Numbered from the stretch's first letter, positions 34,536 to 43,941 are shown. The stretch is 64,000 nt of DNA from an uncultured Bacteroidota bacterium (GCA_903834765.1 CAILKE010000050.1:1-64000), one strand, 5' to 3'. Numbers and translations are program-made. Notes: generated from the sequence alone by a model not told the origin.

Positions 34536-34922
34536 TTAAAATTTAGATTTATAAACATCTTTTAAAATATGTTTATGTTCTTTAAAATATTTTTCTACTC
34601 GTCCATCATATTCAACAAAATCGAAACCTTTTTGATAGTGAGGAAAATCAGATGGTAGAGAATCTAATATTATCATATTCAAAAACTCTTGACCTTTACC
34701 CATATACTTATCATTCTCATTTAACTGACCAACATAAGTAGGAGAAATAGAGACAATAGATTCAGAAAATTTACTTTTATCTTGCTGCCTTTTTTGATTT
34801 GCTTTTAGCGCAGCCTCCTTTAATAATGGGTTATTGCCTGCAGGAGCAGAGTTTGTTTGTGAAAAACTATTGAAATTAATCAATAACATTACAATAGCAA
34901 TGCAAAAAATACGTGCTTTCAT
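34536..34922 (-). CDS. Small secreted protein upstream of the giant T9SS gene
   Basis: A 128-residue protein with a signal peptide ending at NSFSQ (about residue 22). The mature part is hydrophilic and Lys-rich (KEAALKANQKRQQDKSKF), then FLNMIILDSLPSDFPHYQKGFDFVEYDGRVEKYFKEHKHILKDVYKSKF. There are no cysteines in the mature chain and no family I recognise. It lies 29 nt upstream of the 2129-residue T9SS protein gene and no terminator separates them, so it is likely co-transcribed and may be a partner or chaperone of that protein. Confidence 0.72.
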   Translation of the reverse strand: MKARIFCIAIVMLLINFNSFSQTNSAPAGNNPLLKEAALKANQKRQQDKSKFSESIVSISPTYVGQLNENDKYMGKGQEFLNMIILDSLPSDFPHYQKGFDFVEYDGRVEKYFKEHKHILKDVYKSKF

Positions 34923-35085
34923 ATATAATAGATTAGGTTTATTAGACGATAAAAGTAGAAATTTTACGATATAATTTACTTATTTAACAGAAAAATAGTT
35001 TAATAAAAGCTTATAAATACGATAATTAAACTATTACTTATTACTAAATTAAGTAAGTTTGCTTTTGTACAAAAAAACTACAATA

Positions 35086-35700
35086 TCACTCAACGTTCCA
35101 GTTGTCGATTTTAAGTTTATCAAAAAAAGTTTCTTCTTCAATTTCTTTTACTTTGCCAGGTTGTAAATCTTCAATTTCTAAATCTTCGATAGAAATTCTA
35201 ATTAATCGTTTGCAATGATGATGAACTGCGGAAACCATTTTTCGAATTTGATGATATTTTCCTTCTGTTAAAGTAATGGCAAGCCACGTGTGGGGTAAGT
35301 CCTCTCTGAACTCATGATTGCGTTTGTATAGATCTTTTGGTTTTTCAACTATTTCTACTTCACAAGGAGTAGTAATATAATCGCCTCCTCCTTTTACTCT
35401 AATTTTTATGCCAGTTCTAAGTTGATTAAGTCGTTCTTCATTTACCACTTTTTCAACTTGAACTAAATATTTTCTTTTATGTGGCTTTTCGCTTTGAAAT
35501 AATAAAACTGTTACTTTTTTATTAGTAGTTAAGATCAATAACCCTTCCGAATTATTGTCTAATCTGCCAACGGCGTGTGTTCCTTCAGGAAAATCGAATT
35601 CTAAATCTCCCAATAATCTTACATTATCTGGGCTAACAAATTGCGAAACCATCTTATATGGCTTATTAATAATGAAGTAACGATTAGGATTGTTTGTCAT
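35086..35700 (-). CDS. RluE/RsuA-type rRNA pseudouridine synthase
   Basis: A 204-residue pseudouridine synthase without an S4 domain, as in RluE. The catalytic motif is GRLDNNSEGLL with Asp48. YFIINKPYKMVSQF is the N-terminal strand, RKYLVQVEK follows, and LTEGKYHQIRKMVSAVHHHCKRLIRISI is the C-terminal motif. RluE modifies 23S rRNA U2457 in E. coli; the site here is inferred. The longest frame starts at a TTG (35721); the ATG at 35700 removes most of the overlap with the upstream gene, leaving 17 bp, and matches the family N-terminus. Confidence 0.88.
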   Translation of the reverse strand: MTNNPNRYFIINKPYKMVSQFVSPDNVRLLGDLEFDFPEGTHAVGRLDNNSEGLLILTTNKKVTVLLFQSEKPHKRKYLVQVEKVVNEERLNQLRTGIKIRVKGGGDYITTPCEVEIVEKPKDLYKRNHEFREDLPHTWLAITLTEGKYHQIRKMVSAVHHHCKRLIRISIEDLEIEDLQPGKVKEIEEETFFDKLKIDNWNVE

Positions 35701-36895
35701 AAGTACTGTTTTTATAGCCAACTAATTTGAGTACAATTAATGTAATTAAAAACCCAACAACTCCAGCTATTAAAGACAATACAGTGGCTCCAACATAATA
35801 TACCATTACATTTTTTGTTATTTCTTGCAATGATATTGACTTACTGAAAATTAAATCTACTTTTTCTCCGATTACAACTTCTCCCATTTTAATACTAGCA
35901 AATAATATAAATGGGATTAAAGGCGGAAAGCTTATTTGAGCCGACAATCCTACAATAACTTTATTTAATTTAAAATATACGGCTGTTAAAATGGCTAGTG
36001 CAAATTGAAATCCCCAAATAGGAACAATACCAAAAAATAAACCAACTCCGACGGAAATGGCTTTATTTACGGCACTCTCATGGGAAGCAATAACTTCTTC
36101 TTTCCAAACCTTTTTATAATCAGTTACACTTAACTTTCGAATAAGCATGACTGGCCACCAAAAGAAAATAGCTAAGGTTACTAAATACGTATTTAAAAAA
36201 CTAATACGGGTGCTATCACTACGCGGTTTAAAATGAGAGACGCGCTCGTCTGGCGGCGCATAATAAACGCTTACAGGCACAGATATTATAGGAACTCCAC
36301 GCCATGCTGCTTTTACAATAACCTCTATTTCAAATTCAAACTTAGTTGTGAAAAACCAAATATGTTGTAATTGCTTTACCGGATATAATCTAAACCCACT
36401 TTGGGTATCATCAAGAGAAATGCCTGTTTCTATCTTATACCAAAAATTACTGATTCTGTTTCCTACATTACTTTTATTTGGGACATTTTCAACAGCCATA
36501 TTTCTGGCACCAATGATCAAACTACCTGGATGATCTTCTATTTTATTTAAAAATGCACTAAAATCTTTAGGGAAATGCTGTCCATCACTATCGATGCTAA
36601 TTACATATTCAAATCCTTTTTCTACCGCAACTGTAAAGCCGCTTCTTAATGCCTTTCCTTTACCAATATTTACAGCATGTTTAACAGTAATTAATTGGGG
36701 GTATTTAGCAATTATTTCTTGCGTAGAATCAGTGCAACCATCATCAATTACAATCACTTCATCACAATACTCTAATGTAGATTGAATAACAGAATCAAGT
36801 GTTTTAAAATTATTAAATGTGGGTATAATAACACAACAATTTAATTTCTTAAACTGTTTTTTTATTAATTCACTCTCTGTTTGAAGTTCCTGCAT
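35684..36895 (-). CDS. GT2 glycosyltransferase fused to a DUF2062 membrane domain
   Basis: A 403-residue protein. Residues 18-240 are a family 2 glycosyltransferase: CVIIPTFNN, VIDDGCTDST, the metal-binding ISIDSDGQHFP and DDTQSGFRLYP. These resemble dolichyl/undecaprenyl-phosphate sugar synthases. A hydrophobic segment at about 235-255 is followed by a DUF2062 domain (about 275-395) with membrane helices (GVGLFFGIVPIWGFQFALAIL; FPPLIPFILFASIKMGEVVIG; VGFLITLIVLKLVGY). It probably makes a polyprenyl-linked sugar or glycosylates a lipid at the inner membrane. It overlaps the pseudouridine synthase gene by 17 bp and is probably co-transcribed with it. Confidence 0.86.
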   Translation of the reverse strand: MQELQTESELIKKQFKKLNCCVIIPTFNNFKTLDSVIQSTLEYCDEVIVIDDGCTDSTQEIIAKYPQLITVKHAVNIGKGKALRSGFTVAVEKGFEYVISIDSDGQHFPKDFSAFLNKIEDHPGSLIIGARNMAVENVPNKSNVGNRISNFWYKIETGISLDDTQSGFRLYPVKQLQHIWFFTTKFEFEIEVIVKAAWRGVPIISVPVSVYYAPPDERVSHFKPRSDSTRISFLNTYLVTLAIFFWWPVMLIRKLSVTDYKKVWKEEVIASHESAVNKAISVGVGLFFGIVPIWGFQFALAILTAVYFKLNKVIVGLSAQISFPPLIPFILFASIKMGEVVIGEKVDLIFSKSISLQEITKNVMVYYVGATVLSLIAGVVGFLITLIVLKLVGYKNSTYDKQS

Positions 36896-36954
36896 TTTCA
36901 GAGGTTAAATTTAAGTAATAATTGTCGGTATTAAATACTTTAAAAAAAATAGAT

Positions 36955-36996
36955 TCAAAAAAAAGCCCGTTCAATTATGTTGAACGGGATTTGAAA
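36955..36996 (-). terminator. Rho-independent terminator
   Basis: On the minus strand AATCCCGTTCAA, a short loop, TTGAACGGGCTT and a T run; it lies 20 nt after the stop at 37013. Confidence 0.8.
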
Positions 36997-37012
36997 TACA
37001 TTATAAAAATTA

Positions 37013-37798
37013 TTATTTCTTATCAAACTCAGAAACTTGATTATCAAAGCATAAATAATATTTTCCTTTAGGTAAATTTTCGATATTTGTTTCATTACCA
37101 AATCCTTTCTTCACAATAGTTCCAAAAGCATCGTATACTTCAAATGAAGTTTCAAAAGAATATTGAATAGCCTTTTTATTTTTACTAAACATAAAAGTTG
37201 GCTTATCTGTCATTGAATTTAATGCTACTGAGTTTGAATATTTGGCGGCTACTCCCAATCCAGTTTGTTTTACTCTAAATTTATTTTCGCCACTATGAGT
37301 TAACACTTGAAATGAATAATCATGATTTTCTGAAGTACCAATCCCTTGAACTTCACCTACAATAACCCACTTATTCCATTTGAATTGTTCAATAATATAT
37401 GGTAAGGGGCCGCTCTCATTTTTTGAAGTCCACTTTAAAATACCTGAAGAATTTATATTCATACTTACTACTTCATATGTAGGGCGAGGCTTTAAAACTT
37501 CAGGATTTAATACCACTGGCACGCAATCATTTTTATGAATGATTTCGATAGTTACTTTTTGGCCTGTTTTAATATTCATTGACGCTAAATCAATTTCAAA
37601 AGCACTTGAATTAATTTCATCAGTAGTGATTTTTCCATTTACCTTAATTTCAGTAGTGCAAAACCCAACACCATTTGATCCAAAAGCGTTTTGAATATAG
37701 ATGTTTTTGTTTTGAAATTTACCTTCAACCACTAATACATTTGATTTTGAAATCATTGTAATTAGCGAAAAGATAAAAAGTAGAATTAAGTTTTTCAT
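37013..37798 (-). CDS. Secreted protein with a diverged T9SS type A-like C-terminus
   Basis: A 261-residue protein with a signal peptide (MKNLILLFIFSLITMISKS). Residues 20-110 and 115-200 look like two beta-rich domains (VLVVEGKFQNKNIYIQNAF; GILKWTSKNESGPLPYIIEQF, the latter fibronectin III-like). The end (FEVYDAFGTIVKKGFGNETNIENLPKGKYYLCFDN) follows the type A sorting-domain pattern but is shorter and ends in EFDKK. I do not recognise the family. Its upstream 85 bp closely resembles the upstream DNA of the HMA gene at 49343-49684, which suggests common regulation. Confidence 0.75.
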   Translation of the reverse strand: MKNLILLFIFSLITMISKSNVLVVEGKFQNKNIYIQNAFGSNGVGFCTTEIKVNGKITTDEINSSAFEIDLASMNIKTGQKVTIEIIHKNDCVPVVLNPEVLKPRPTYEVVSMNINSSGILKWTSKNESGPLPYIIEQFKWNKWVIVGEVQGIGTSENHDYSFQVLTHSGENKFRVKQTGLGVAAKYSNSVALNSMTDKPTFMFSKNKKAIQYSFETSFEVYDAFGTIVKKGFGNETNIENLPKGKYYLCFDNQVSEFDKK

Positions 37799-37885
37799 AT
37801 GTTTAAATTATTGTTTTTTTTGTCATATGGTATAGCCTGTTTATTAATTGGTGTTTGTGTTTCTATAAACATGGCTATTTCATAT
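37799..37885 (-). promoter_or_regulatory. Upstream regulatory region shared with the HMA gene
   Basis: On the minus strand this region contains TGAAATAGCCAT (37871-37882) and, 32-34 nt downstream, GGCTATACCAT (37827-37837) followed by GACAA and an AAAAACAATA word. The same words in the same order and spacing occur at 49685-49772. Confidence 0.5.
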
Positions 37886-37940
37886 TATACTTATGACAAA
37901 ATTGATATTAGGTGCTAAGCTATGAAAAAAGCATGAAAAA

Positions 37941-38132
37941 TCAATGCAAATGGCGCATTTTAACAAATAAAAACAATAGAATTAATAAAATTATTATACC
38001 CAAAAGGGTTTTAGAAGCTCCTTTAAAGTGTAATCTGTTCAAAAATGCATCTTTTCTATATGACCAAATCATTCCTACTATAAAAACAACTAAAAAAAAT
38101 AATGTAAATATAAGCTGGCCTTTTGTGAACAT
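37941..38132 (-). CDS. Small two-helix membrane protein
   Basis: A 63-residue protein with two transmembrane helices (about 6-23 and 43-58) separated by a basic loop (SYRKDAFLNRLHFKGASKTL). Proteins of this size and pattern, with YRKD after the first helix, occur widely in Bacteroidota with no known function. An exact -7 box lies at 38181-38188. A frame on the opposite strand (37912-38139) has no such support. Confidence 0.75.
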   Translation of the reverse strand: MFTKGQLIFTLFFLVVFIVGMIWSYRKDAFLNRLHFKGASKTLLGIIILLILLFLFVKMRHLH

Positions 38133-38180
38133 CTTTTAGAAGGTTAAGTAAGAATTTTGTGATCTATGTATATTTTTACG

Positions 38181-38188
38181 CAAAATTA
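38181..38188 (-). promoter_or_regulatory. -7 promoter box of the small membrane protein gene
   Basis: Reads TAATTTTG on the minus strand, an exact TAnnTTTG match, 48 nt upstream of the ATG; it overlaps the leader of the divergent WG-repeat gene. Confidence 0.5.
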
Positions 38189-38197
38189 TCATTTTTA

Positions 38198-40288
38198 ATG
38201 AAGATACTAAGTTTCATAATTTTATTTTGTATAAGCACCTCTATTTTTTCAAATAAAATCAGTGATGGCTATAAAGCGCTTACTATTTTTGATTATTTTA
38301 AAGCTAAACACTTATTTCAAAAAAGTATTTCAAATTTTCCTGCAGAAGCTAGTTTTGGATTAGCGACAATTTATTCACGAACAGATAATCCATTTTCGAA
38401 TATAGACAGTGCTGCAAAATATATTAATATTAGCCTACTATTTTTTAAGGACACAATCACGCTTTCATCTTATCACATTAACGCGAACGCTATTTCATTG
38501 TTAGCAAACATAATTAGTATTAAAGGATTTGAAAAATATTACACATTCAATTCAGTTATTGCATATCACACATTTTTAACTCAATATCAATTTGCTTCAG
38601 ACAGTTTGAAAAACAGATGTTACAATTTACGTGATTCAATTAGCTATAGTAATTATTACTTTTATGAATCAAGTGATAGCATTAAAATATTTTTATTACG
38701 CTACCCACAAACACACTTTTATTACAAAGCTACAATAGACTTTTACGATATGCAATATCGAGAACAAGTGCCTGTTGCTGATGCTATTTATTTAAAAATA
38801 TTTTTAAATAAATATCCTCATAATCCTCATAAAAATGATGCAGAAATAGATTTATTTAATATTACCAAGCAACTTCATCAACCAGATAGTTTATATAACT
38901 TTATTAATAGATACAGTACAATCCTATCTAAAGAGGAAGCTTGGAAAACATTATATAGTATCTCTGTAAAAAACTATACAAGAGATGAACTTGCTCGTTT
39001 TATAAATAAATACCCTGATTATCCTTATAATGAGAGCATTGTGAAAGAAATTTTTTTAGCCAAAAAATTATTAATCCCCATAAAAAACAATGATGATAAA
39101 TTTGGATATATAGATACAACTGGATCTTGGGTAATTAAGCCAGAATTAGATGATGCTGATTTTTTTTCTGAAGGATTTGCATCTGTTTGCAAAAATGATA
39201 GCTGTTATTACATCAATAAAGAAGGACAAAGAACATCCGAATATTATTTTGAAGAAACCAATAATTACCACAATGGAGTTGCTATAGTAAAAAAAGGAAA
39301 TGAATATTTTATCATTAATCGTTCAGGGCAATTAATTTCGAGAGGATATGAAGATATTAATGAAGCATCAGATAATTTATTTGTATGTAAATTAAAAAAT
39401 AATTACGGAGCTATTAATGCTAAAGGCGAACAAATTATACCATTTATGTATGCTAAATTAGGTGATTTTAAAAATGGCTTTGCATATTATTTATCTTCAA
39501 AATATGGATTGGTAAATACAATCAATCATACTTTAAAAGCAGAATGGGAATGGATTTCAGACGTTGATACTAACCAAGTCGTAATTGTAAAAAAAGAAAA
39601 TAAGTTCGGATTAATGCACAGTAATGAAACAATCATTCTATCTCCAAACTTCGATTATGTAGCGCCTTGTCAAAACGGTATTTATTTAATAGTAAAAAAC
39701 GGCAAGTACGGTTTTTACAATCTTAATGAATTATGTTTTGCTACTGCTTTAGATTATGATTACAATCCTGCTTATGAAACAAATTATTATACAAATGGCA
39801 AATTTTTTAAATTACTTAGAGACAATGAAGTTGCATTAATCGACGCTAATGGCCGATATAGCATTAACTTTGGCATCTACAGTAATTTATTTTTTGCGAA
39901 ATGTGATGTAATACGTATTCAGAAAAACAATAAATATGGTTATGTAGATCGAAAATTAAAAGCTATTACTACTGTAGATTTTGATCAAGCCACAGATTTC
40001 GAAAATGATGCTGCTATTGTCATGAAATCTGGAAAAACAAACTTAATAAATACAGTCGGCAAGTCAATCTTTAGTGCTAAAGACACAGAAATTGAAAAGT
40101 TAGATAATGCAATCTATCAAACTAAAATGAATGATTTACTTGGATTAATTAATGAAAAGGGAGTAGAATTATTACCTACTAATTATATATCCATCGAAAA
40201 AGTATATACTCATTTATTTAGATGCAAAAAAGAGGATGGCAGTTTATACTCATTTAATGCAGATACTAAATTATTAAAGAAATTATAA
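38198..40288 (+). CDS. WG-repeat protein with N-terminal helical (TPR-like) region
   Basis: A 696-residue exported protein. The signal peptide is MKILSFIILFCISTSIFSN. Residues 20-290 are helical and TPR-like (SDGYKALTIFDYFKAKHLFQKSI; INKYPDYPYNESIVKEIFLA). From about 300 onward there are WG (KWG) repeats: DKFGYIDTTGSWVIKPELDDADFFSEGFA, NYGAINAKGEQIIPFMYAKLGDF, NKYGYVDRKLKAITTVDFDQATDF and others. WG repeats form beta structures of uncertain role. The longest frame begins at a GTG (38159) that adds 13 residues before the signal peptide; the ATG at 38198 is the likely start. It is convergent with the histidine kinase gene, the stops 2 bp apart. Confidence 0.84.
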   Translation: MKILSFIILFCISTSIFSNKISDGYKALTIFDYFKAKHLFQKSISNFPAEASFGLATIYSRTDNPFSNIDSAAKYINISLLFFKDTITLSSYHINANAISLLANIISIKGFEKYYTFNSVIAYHTFLTQYQFASDSLKNRCYNLRDSISYSNYYFYESSDSIKIFLLRYPQTHFYYKATIDFYDMQYREQVPVADAIYLKIFLNKYPHNPHKNDAEIDLFNITKQLHQPDSLYNFINRYSTILSKEEAWKTLYSISVKNYTRDELARFINKYPDYPYNESIVKEIFLAKKLLIPIKNNDDKFGYIDTTGSWVIKPELDDADFFSEGFASVCKNDSCYYINKEGQRTSEYYFEETNNYHNGVAIVKKGNEYFIINRSGQLISRGYEDINEASDNLFVCKLKNNYGAINAKGEQIIPFMYAKLGDFKNGFAYYLSSKYGLVNTINHTLKAEWEWISDVDTNQVVIVKKENKFGLMHSNETIILSPNFDYVAPCQNGIYLIVKNGKYGFYNLNELCFATALDYDYNPAYETNYYTNGKFFKLLRDNEVALIDANGRYSINFGIYSNLFFAKCDVIRIQKNNKYGYVDRKLKAITTVDFDQATDFENDAAIVMKSGKTNLINTVGKSIFSAKDTEIEKLDNAIYQTKMNDLLGLINEKGVELLPTNYISIEKVYTHLFRCKKEDGSLYSFNADTKLLKKL

Positions 40289-40290
40289 TA

Positions 40291-43200
40291 TTAAATTTCT
40301 TCCGGAAACACTAATGTAAATGTAGTGCCTTGATTTAAATTGGTTTCAAAATTTATACTTCCATTAAACATCTCCACAGAATTTTTAACCATAGCCAAAC
40401 CTAAACCAGTTCCTGTGGTTTTCGTAGTAAAATTTGGAATAAATAATTTATCTTTCACTGATTCTTCTATTCCGCTACCATTATCTTCAACACTAACAAC
40501 AATATTTTTTTCTAAAATAAATGCATTTATTTTAATAAGTCCTTTTCTATCAGTCGGGATTGCTTGCTCCGCATTCTTTAACAAATTAGTAAATATTCGA
40601 ATACATTGATCTCTGTCGGCTAAAACAAATAGTTTGGCAGAAGCTGTTAATGTGATTTGACAATCTGTATTTTGCTGAAATAAATTAGTGACATTTTCCA
40701 ATACTTCGAATAAATTAATTTTTTCGGAGTGAGCAATGGGTAGTTTAGCAAAACTTGAAAACTCAGTAGCTATATGAGATAAGGTATCAATTTGTTCGAT
40801 GAGCATCTGTGCAACCTTATTAACTCTTTCATTTATGTCTTCAGGATGAGTAGCAACAACTCGCTGTAAATGCTGGATGTTAAGCTTCATAGGAGTGAGT
40901 GGATTTTTGATTTCATGAGCAACTTGCTTAGCCATTTCTCGCCACGCACTTTCTCTTTCTGATTGCGCTAACAATCTAGAACTTTTTTCTAGTTTAATAA
41001 GCATTGTGTTATATTCCTTTACTAAATCACCAATTTCATCTTTTGATTTCCATTCCAAAGACTCGTTATGAGTTCCAAATTTTATATTAGAGATTTGTTG
41101 TTTAATAATACGCAAAGGTTTCGTTAATAAATTAGACATTAGTAATGCAACTAATGTGGTGATTGCAAATAATATGGTATAAATGTTTATAAGGGTTGTT
41201 AAATAAGCTGTTATTTCTTCTTCTAAATCTTTTTGACGAGAGAAATAAGGAAGATTAATAAAACCTATTAATTTATCATTCTTGTTATAAAATGGAATAT
41301 AAGCCGAAAGATAATTTAGTGAGCCAATTGTTTCTCTTTGCGAATAGCTGGCCTTTGAGTCTTTCATAAAGCTTGCATAAGCAACTGGATTCATGAATTT
41401 AGAAATCAGTCCTTGATCGTAAATTGCTGGTTGTGACGATGAAAATAAAATACCTTTTTCATTAAAAAGAGAAATATCACTTCCGAATAAATGTGCTAAT
41501 TTTTTTAAGGTAATTGTTGTATTGTTTTTATAAGCCGGATCAAGCCGAGATGGTTTTCCTATAGTTTGTTCTAGTTCTTTTAAAACCAATTGAGATTTGT
41601 TTATTAATTCCTTTTTATTCTTGATTTCAAATTGGGATTCAACCACCCAAATAGTTCCAAAAACAACACCTGTTAAAGACAAAAACACTATTGAAACTAA
41701 AATAAATTGAATACGATAATTAAGGGAATTAAAATCATTTCGACGTTTAATAACAATTGAATTAAACACGAAACTGCAAAAAACGATGATTGCAAAAAAT
41801 ATAAATAAATAAGACATTGATGTTAAACGTTGCCATAAGCCTGATTTCAATTCACTTATAATAACTTTTGTATTTTTTTTATTTTCATAAAAATAATGTT
41901 TATATCCATCATCATTACCCGTAAAAAAAATTTGATTTAAATATAAAGGATACTGATAGTCACCAAAAAATCTTTCGAGTTTGTAATTTTCATATATAGC
42001 GTAGGATATTTTTTTTGTTTCAAGTTTGCTTTCTAATGATTTGTCTAATAATAAATCGGGGAATGCACCCAAATTACTCGTGTTTTTAGGTTCCATCTGA
42101 ACATATAGATTATACTTATCTTCAGAGTTATTGGTAGCACTTTCGATTTCGATTTTAGCTACGTATCTAATCGGTTTTTTTTCCTGATCAATAAAATACA
42201 AGTCATCACTTATAGTTTGTGATCCGATTTTTATTTGTTTTTCAAAATACTCCTCATTTAAATACTGGGGAAACGCCTGATTAAATAAAGTCGCTCCATC
42301 ATTTTTAAATAACGCCAATGTAATATCATAACGCTCAAAATAACCACTAAATTCAACTTGCCTAATATTTTGTTCTATTTGCTCACTGCTTAATGGTAAT
42401 AACGATAATAAGTTTTTTAATTTACTATCCGTTTTTATAGTAGAAATTACTTTTGTGAATTCGTTTTCAGCAATAATATCCTGTCTGTCTGTTAAACTAA
42501 ACCACAAGGCATCGTAGGTGTGTTGTTTGTTTTTTTGCTCATATGAATTAAACAAATTAGATGTAATGATAGTAGCAACTAAAACTATTAAACCAATATT
42601 TATAAAATTATACGATGCTTTATACTTTCTCAAAACAAAAGAAACGATAGCTAATGGCAATGGCCACAAATAATCATAAATGCTAACATCCACAAAAAAA
42701 TATATAACAAACCAAAGACTCAATGAATAGGTTATTAAACCTAATTTATAACTTAATTGAGAAAGAATAATAATGACTAATTGTTCACATAAAATATAAA
42801 ATGAATACAACATAAAACCTACAGATACTAATCCAATCAAGCTATAACCTGTGAAATGAAAGAGTTCATTGATGTTATAATTAATTGTCGAATTATTAAC
42901 CAAACTATAAATTAAATTTCTAATACTGATTGAATAATAAGTAAGTGCCGTAGTAGCAATAGTTACAATTAATAGTAATATGAATTTAGATTTGATGTGC
43001 TTAATAAAATTTGTTTTATAACAAACAACAGCAACTACTAATATTAAAAAACTATTAATTAAAACATCACCCAAAAAGGAAAAATAAAAAGAATCACCAT
43101 CGGCAAAAACACTGGCATCAAATAAACGGGTTTCATAAAAAACAGATGGCCATTTAAAATAAATCATACATGTTCTTAATAATAAACAAACTAATGCAAA

Positions 43201-43941
43201 TAGCATTAAGCGTATAACCCTATCTCTAATCAGTCTTTTAGTTTCATAAAAAATAATCAATAACATTAATAATAGTGCTAGTAAAGCAAAAAAACCTGAA
43301 TAGCCTGACGCTATTTTACTTTTATACACCCCATTACTTCTAGAGATTTCGAATAACGTATTACCCCATTTTGATTTAATAGCTGGATTTAAATAATTAA
43401 AATCAGTTTTAAGTTGAGTATTATAAGGTAAATCAAGCCAATCACTAAAATCATTTTGAATATACTTGTTCTCCAAATCATATTCGTTTTTTATTGCTAT
43501 TAATGCTATTCCTTTATACGTTGGATCAATGCTGTCCTTCTGCGAAATGCACTCAAACCATCCGTTTCTAATTTTTATAAGTTCAGATTTTGAAGACACA
43601 GCATAAGAGTATAAATCGATAGCAGGTTCATTATCACTCCAAAAACAAAGACTATCATTTTCGTAAACATAAATAGCAATACCTTCTTTTTTAAAGAGTT
43701 CAGCTATATCTGCTTGATACTTTGCAAATAATTTTTTAGGCTTTGTTGTTTTTAAAAATTTAGTTAATTGAGCTAATTTTTCTTGAGCTAAAGTTTCCTT
43801 TTGCTGTAATTTATTTTGAGCTGCTATAGCTAATTCTTTGGTAGTTGTTTTGTTAAGATACGAAATCAAAAACGACAAAAGAGTACAGATTGTAACTAAT
43901 ACAATCAATATCTTACGTCTTATATTCCATTTAGTCTGCAT
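40291..43941 (-). CDS. Very large hybrid-sensor histidine kinase, NtrY-like, no adjacent regulator
   Basis: A 1216-residue membrane kinase. The order is: helix at about 9-26; extracytoplasmic region (27-210); a block of six to eight helices (about 215-465); a second extracytoplasmic region (about 470-715); a helix (716-740); a further helix at about 755-775 with a Cache-like sensor (780-905); a helix (about 906-925); and a HAMP domain (about 926-975). The kinase core has the H-box VAHEIKNPLTPMKLNIQH (His1009), N-box NLLKNAEQAI, G1 VEDNGSGI and G2 TGTGLGLAMV. The H-box and HAMP placement are NtrY-like. No response regulator is adjacent. The signal is unknown; multiple sensor modules suggest envelope status. 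Confidence 0.9.
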   Translation of the reverse strand: MQTKWNIRRKILIVLVTICTLLSFLISYLNKTTTKELAIAAQNKLQQKETLAQEKLAQLTKFLKTTKPKKLFAKYQADIAELFKKEGIAIYVYENDSLCFWSDNEPAIDLYSYAVSSKSELIKIRNGWFECISQKDSIDPTYKGIALIAIKNEYDLENKYIQNDFSDWLDLPYNTQLKTDFNYLNPAIKSKWGNTLFEISRSNGVYKSKIASGYSGFFALLALLLMLLIIFYETKRLIRDRVIRLMLFALVCLLLRTCMIYFKWPSVFYETRLFDASVFADGDSFYFSFLGDVLINSFLILVVAVVCYKTNFIKHIKSKFILLLIVTIATTALTYYSISIRNLIYSLVNNSTINYNINELFHFTGYSLIGLVSVGFMLYSFYILCEQLVIIILSQLSYKLGLITYSLSLWFVIYFFVDVSIYDYLWPLPLAIVSFVLRKYKASYNFINIGLIVLVATIITSNLFNSYEQKNKQHTYDALWFSLTDRQDIIAENEFTKVISTIKTDSKLKNLLSLLPLSSEQIEQNIRQVEFSGYFERYDITLALFKNDGATLFNQAFPQYLNEEYFEKQIKIGSQTISDDLYFIDQEKKPIRYVAKIEIESATNNSEDKYNLYVQMEPKNTSNLGAFPDLLLDKSLESKLETKKISYAIYENYKLERFFGDYQYPLYLNQIFFTGNDDGYKHYFYENKKNTKVIISELKSGLWQRLTSMSYLFIFFAIIVFCSFVFNSIVIKRRNDFNSLNYRIQFILVSIVFLSLTGVVFGTIWVVESQFEIKNKKELINKSQLVLKELEQTIGKPSRLDPAYKNNTTITLKKLAHLFGSDISLFNEKGILFSSSQPAIYDQGLISKFMNPVAYASFMKDSKASYSQRETIGSLNYLSAYIPFYNKNDKLIGFINLPYFSRQKDLEEEITAYLTTLINIYTILFAITTLVALLMSNLLTKPLRIIKQQISNIKFGTHNESLEWKSKDEIGDLVKEYNTMLIKLEKSSRLLAQSERESAWREMAKQVAHEIKNPLTPMKLNIQHLQRVVATHPEDINERVNKVAQMLIEQIDTLSHIATEFSSFAKLPIAHSEKINLFEVLENVTNLFQQNTDCQITLTASAKLFVLADRDQCIRIFTNLLKNAEQAIPTDRKGLIKINAFILEKNIVVSVEDNGSGIEESVKDKLFIPNFTTKTTGTGLGLAMVKNSVEMFNGSINFETNLNQGTTFTLVFPEEI

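Noticed and set aside
37799-37918. A 39-codon plus-strand frame (MFKLLFFLSYGIACLL...) with hydrophobic character
   Set aside because: Its ATG touches the start codon of the divergent secreted-protein gene, leaving no room for a promoter or leader, and the DNA is better explained as that gene's regulatory region.
37912-38139. 75-residue plus-strand frame
   Set aside because: It is the shadow of the small two-helix membrane protein gene on the minus strand, which has a promoter box and membrane pattern.
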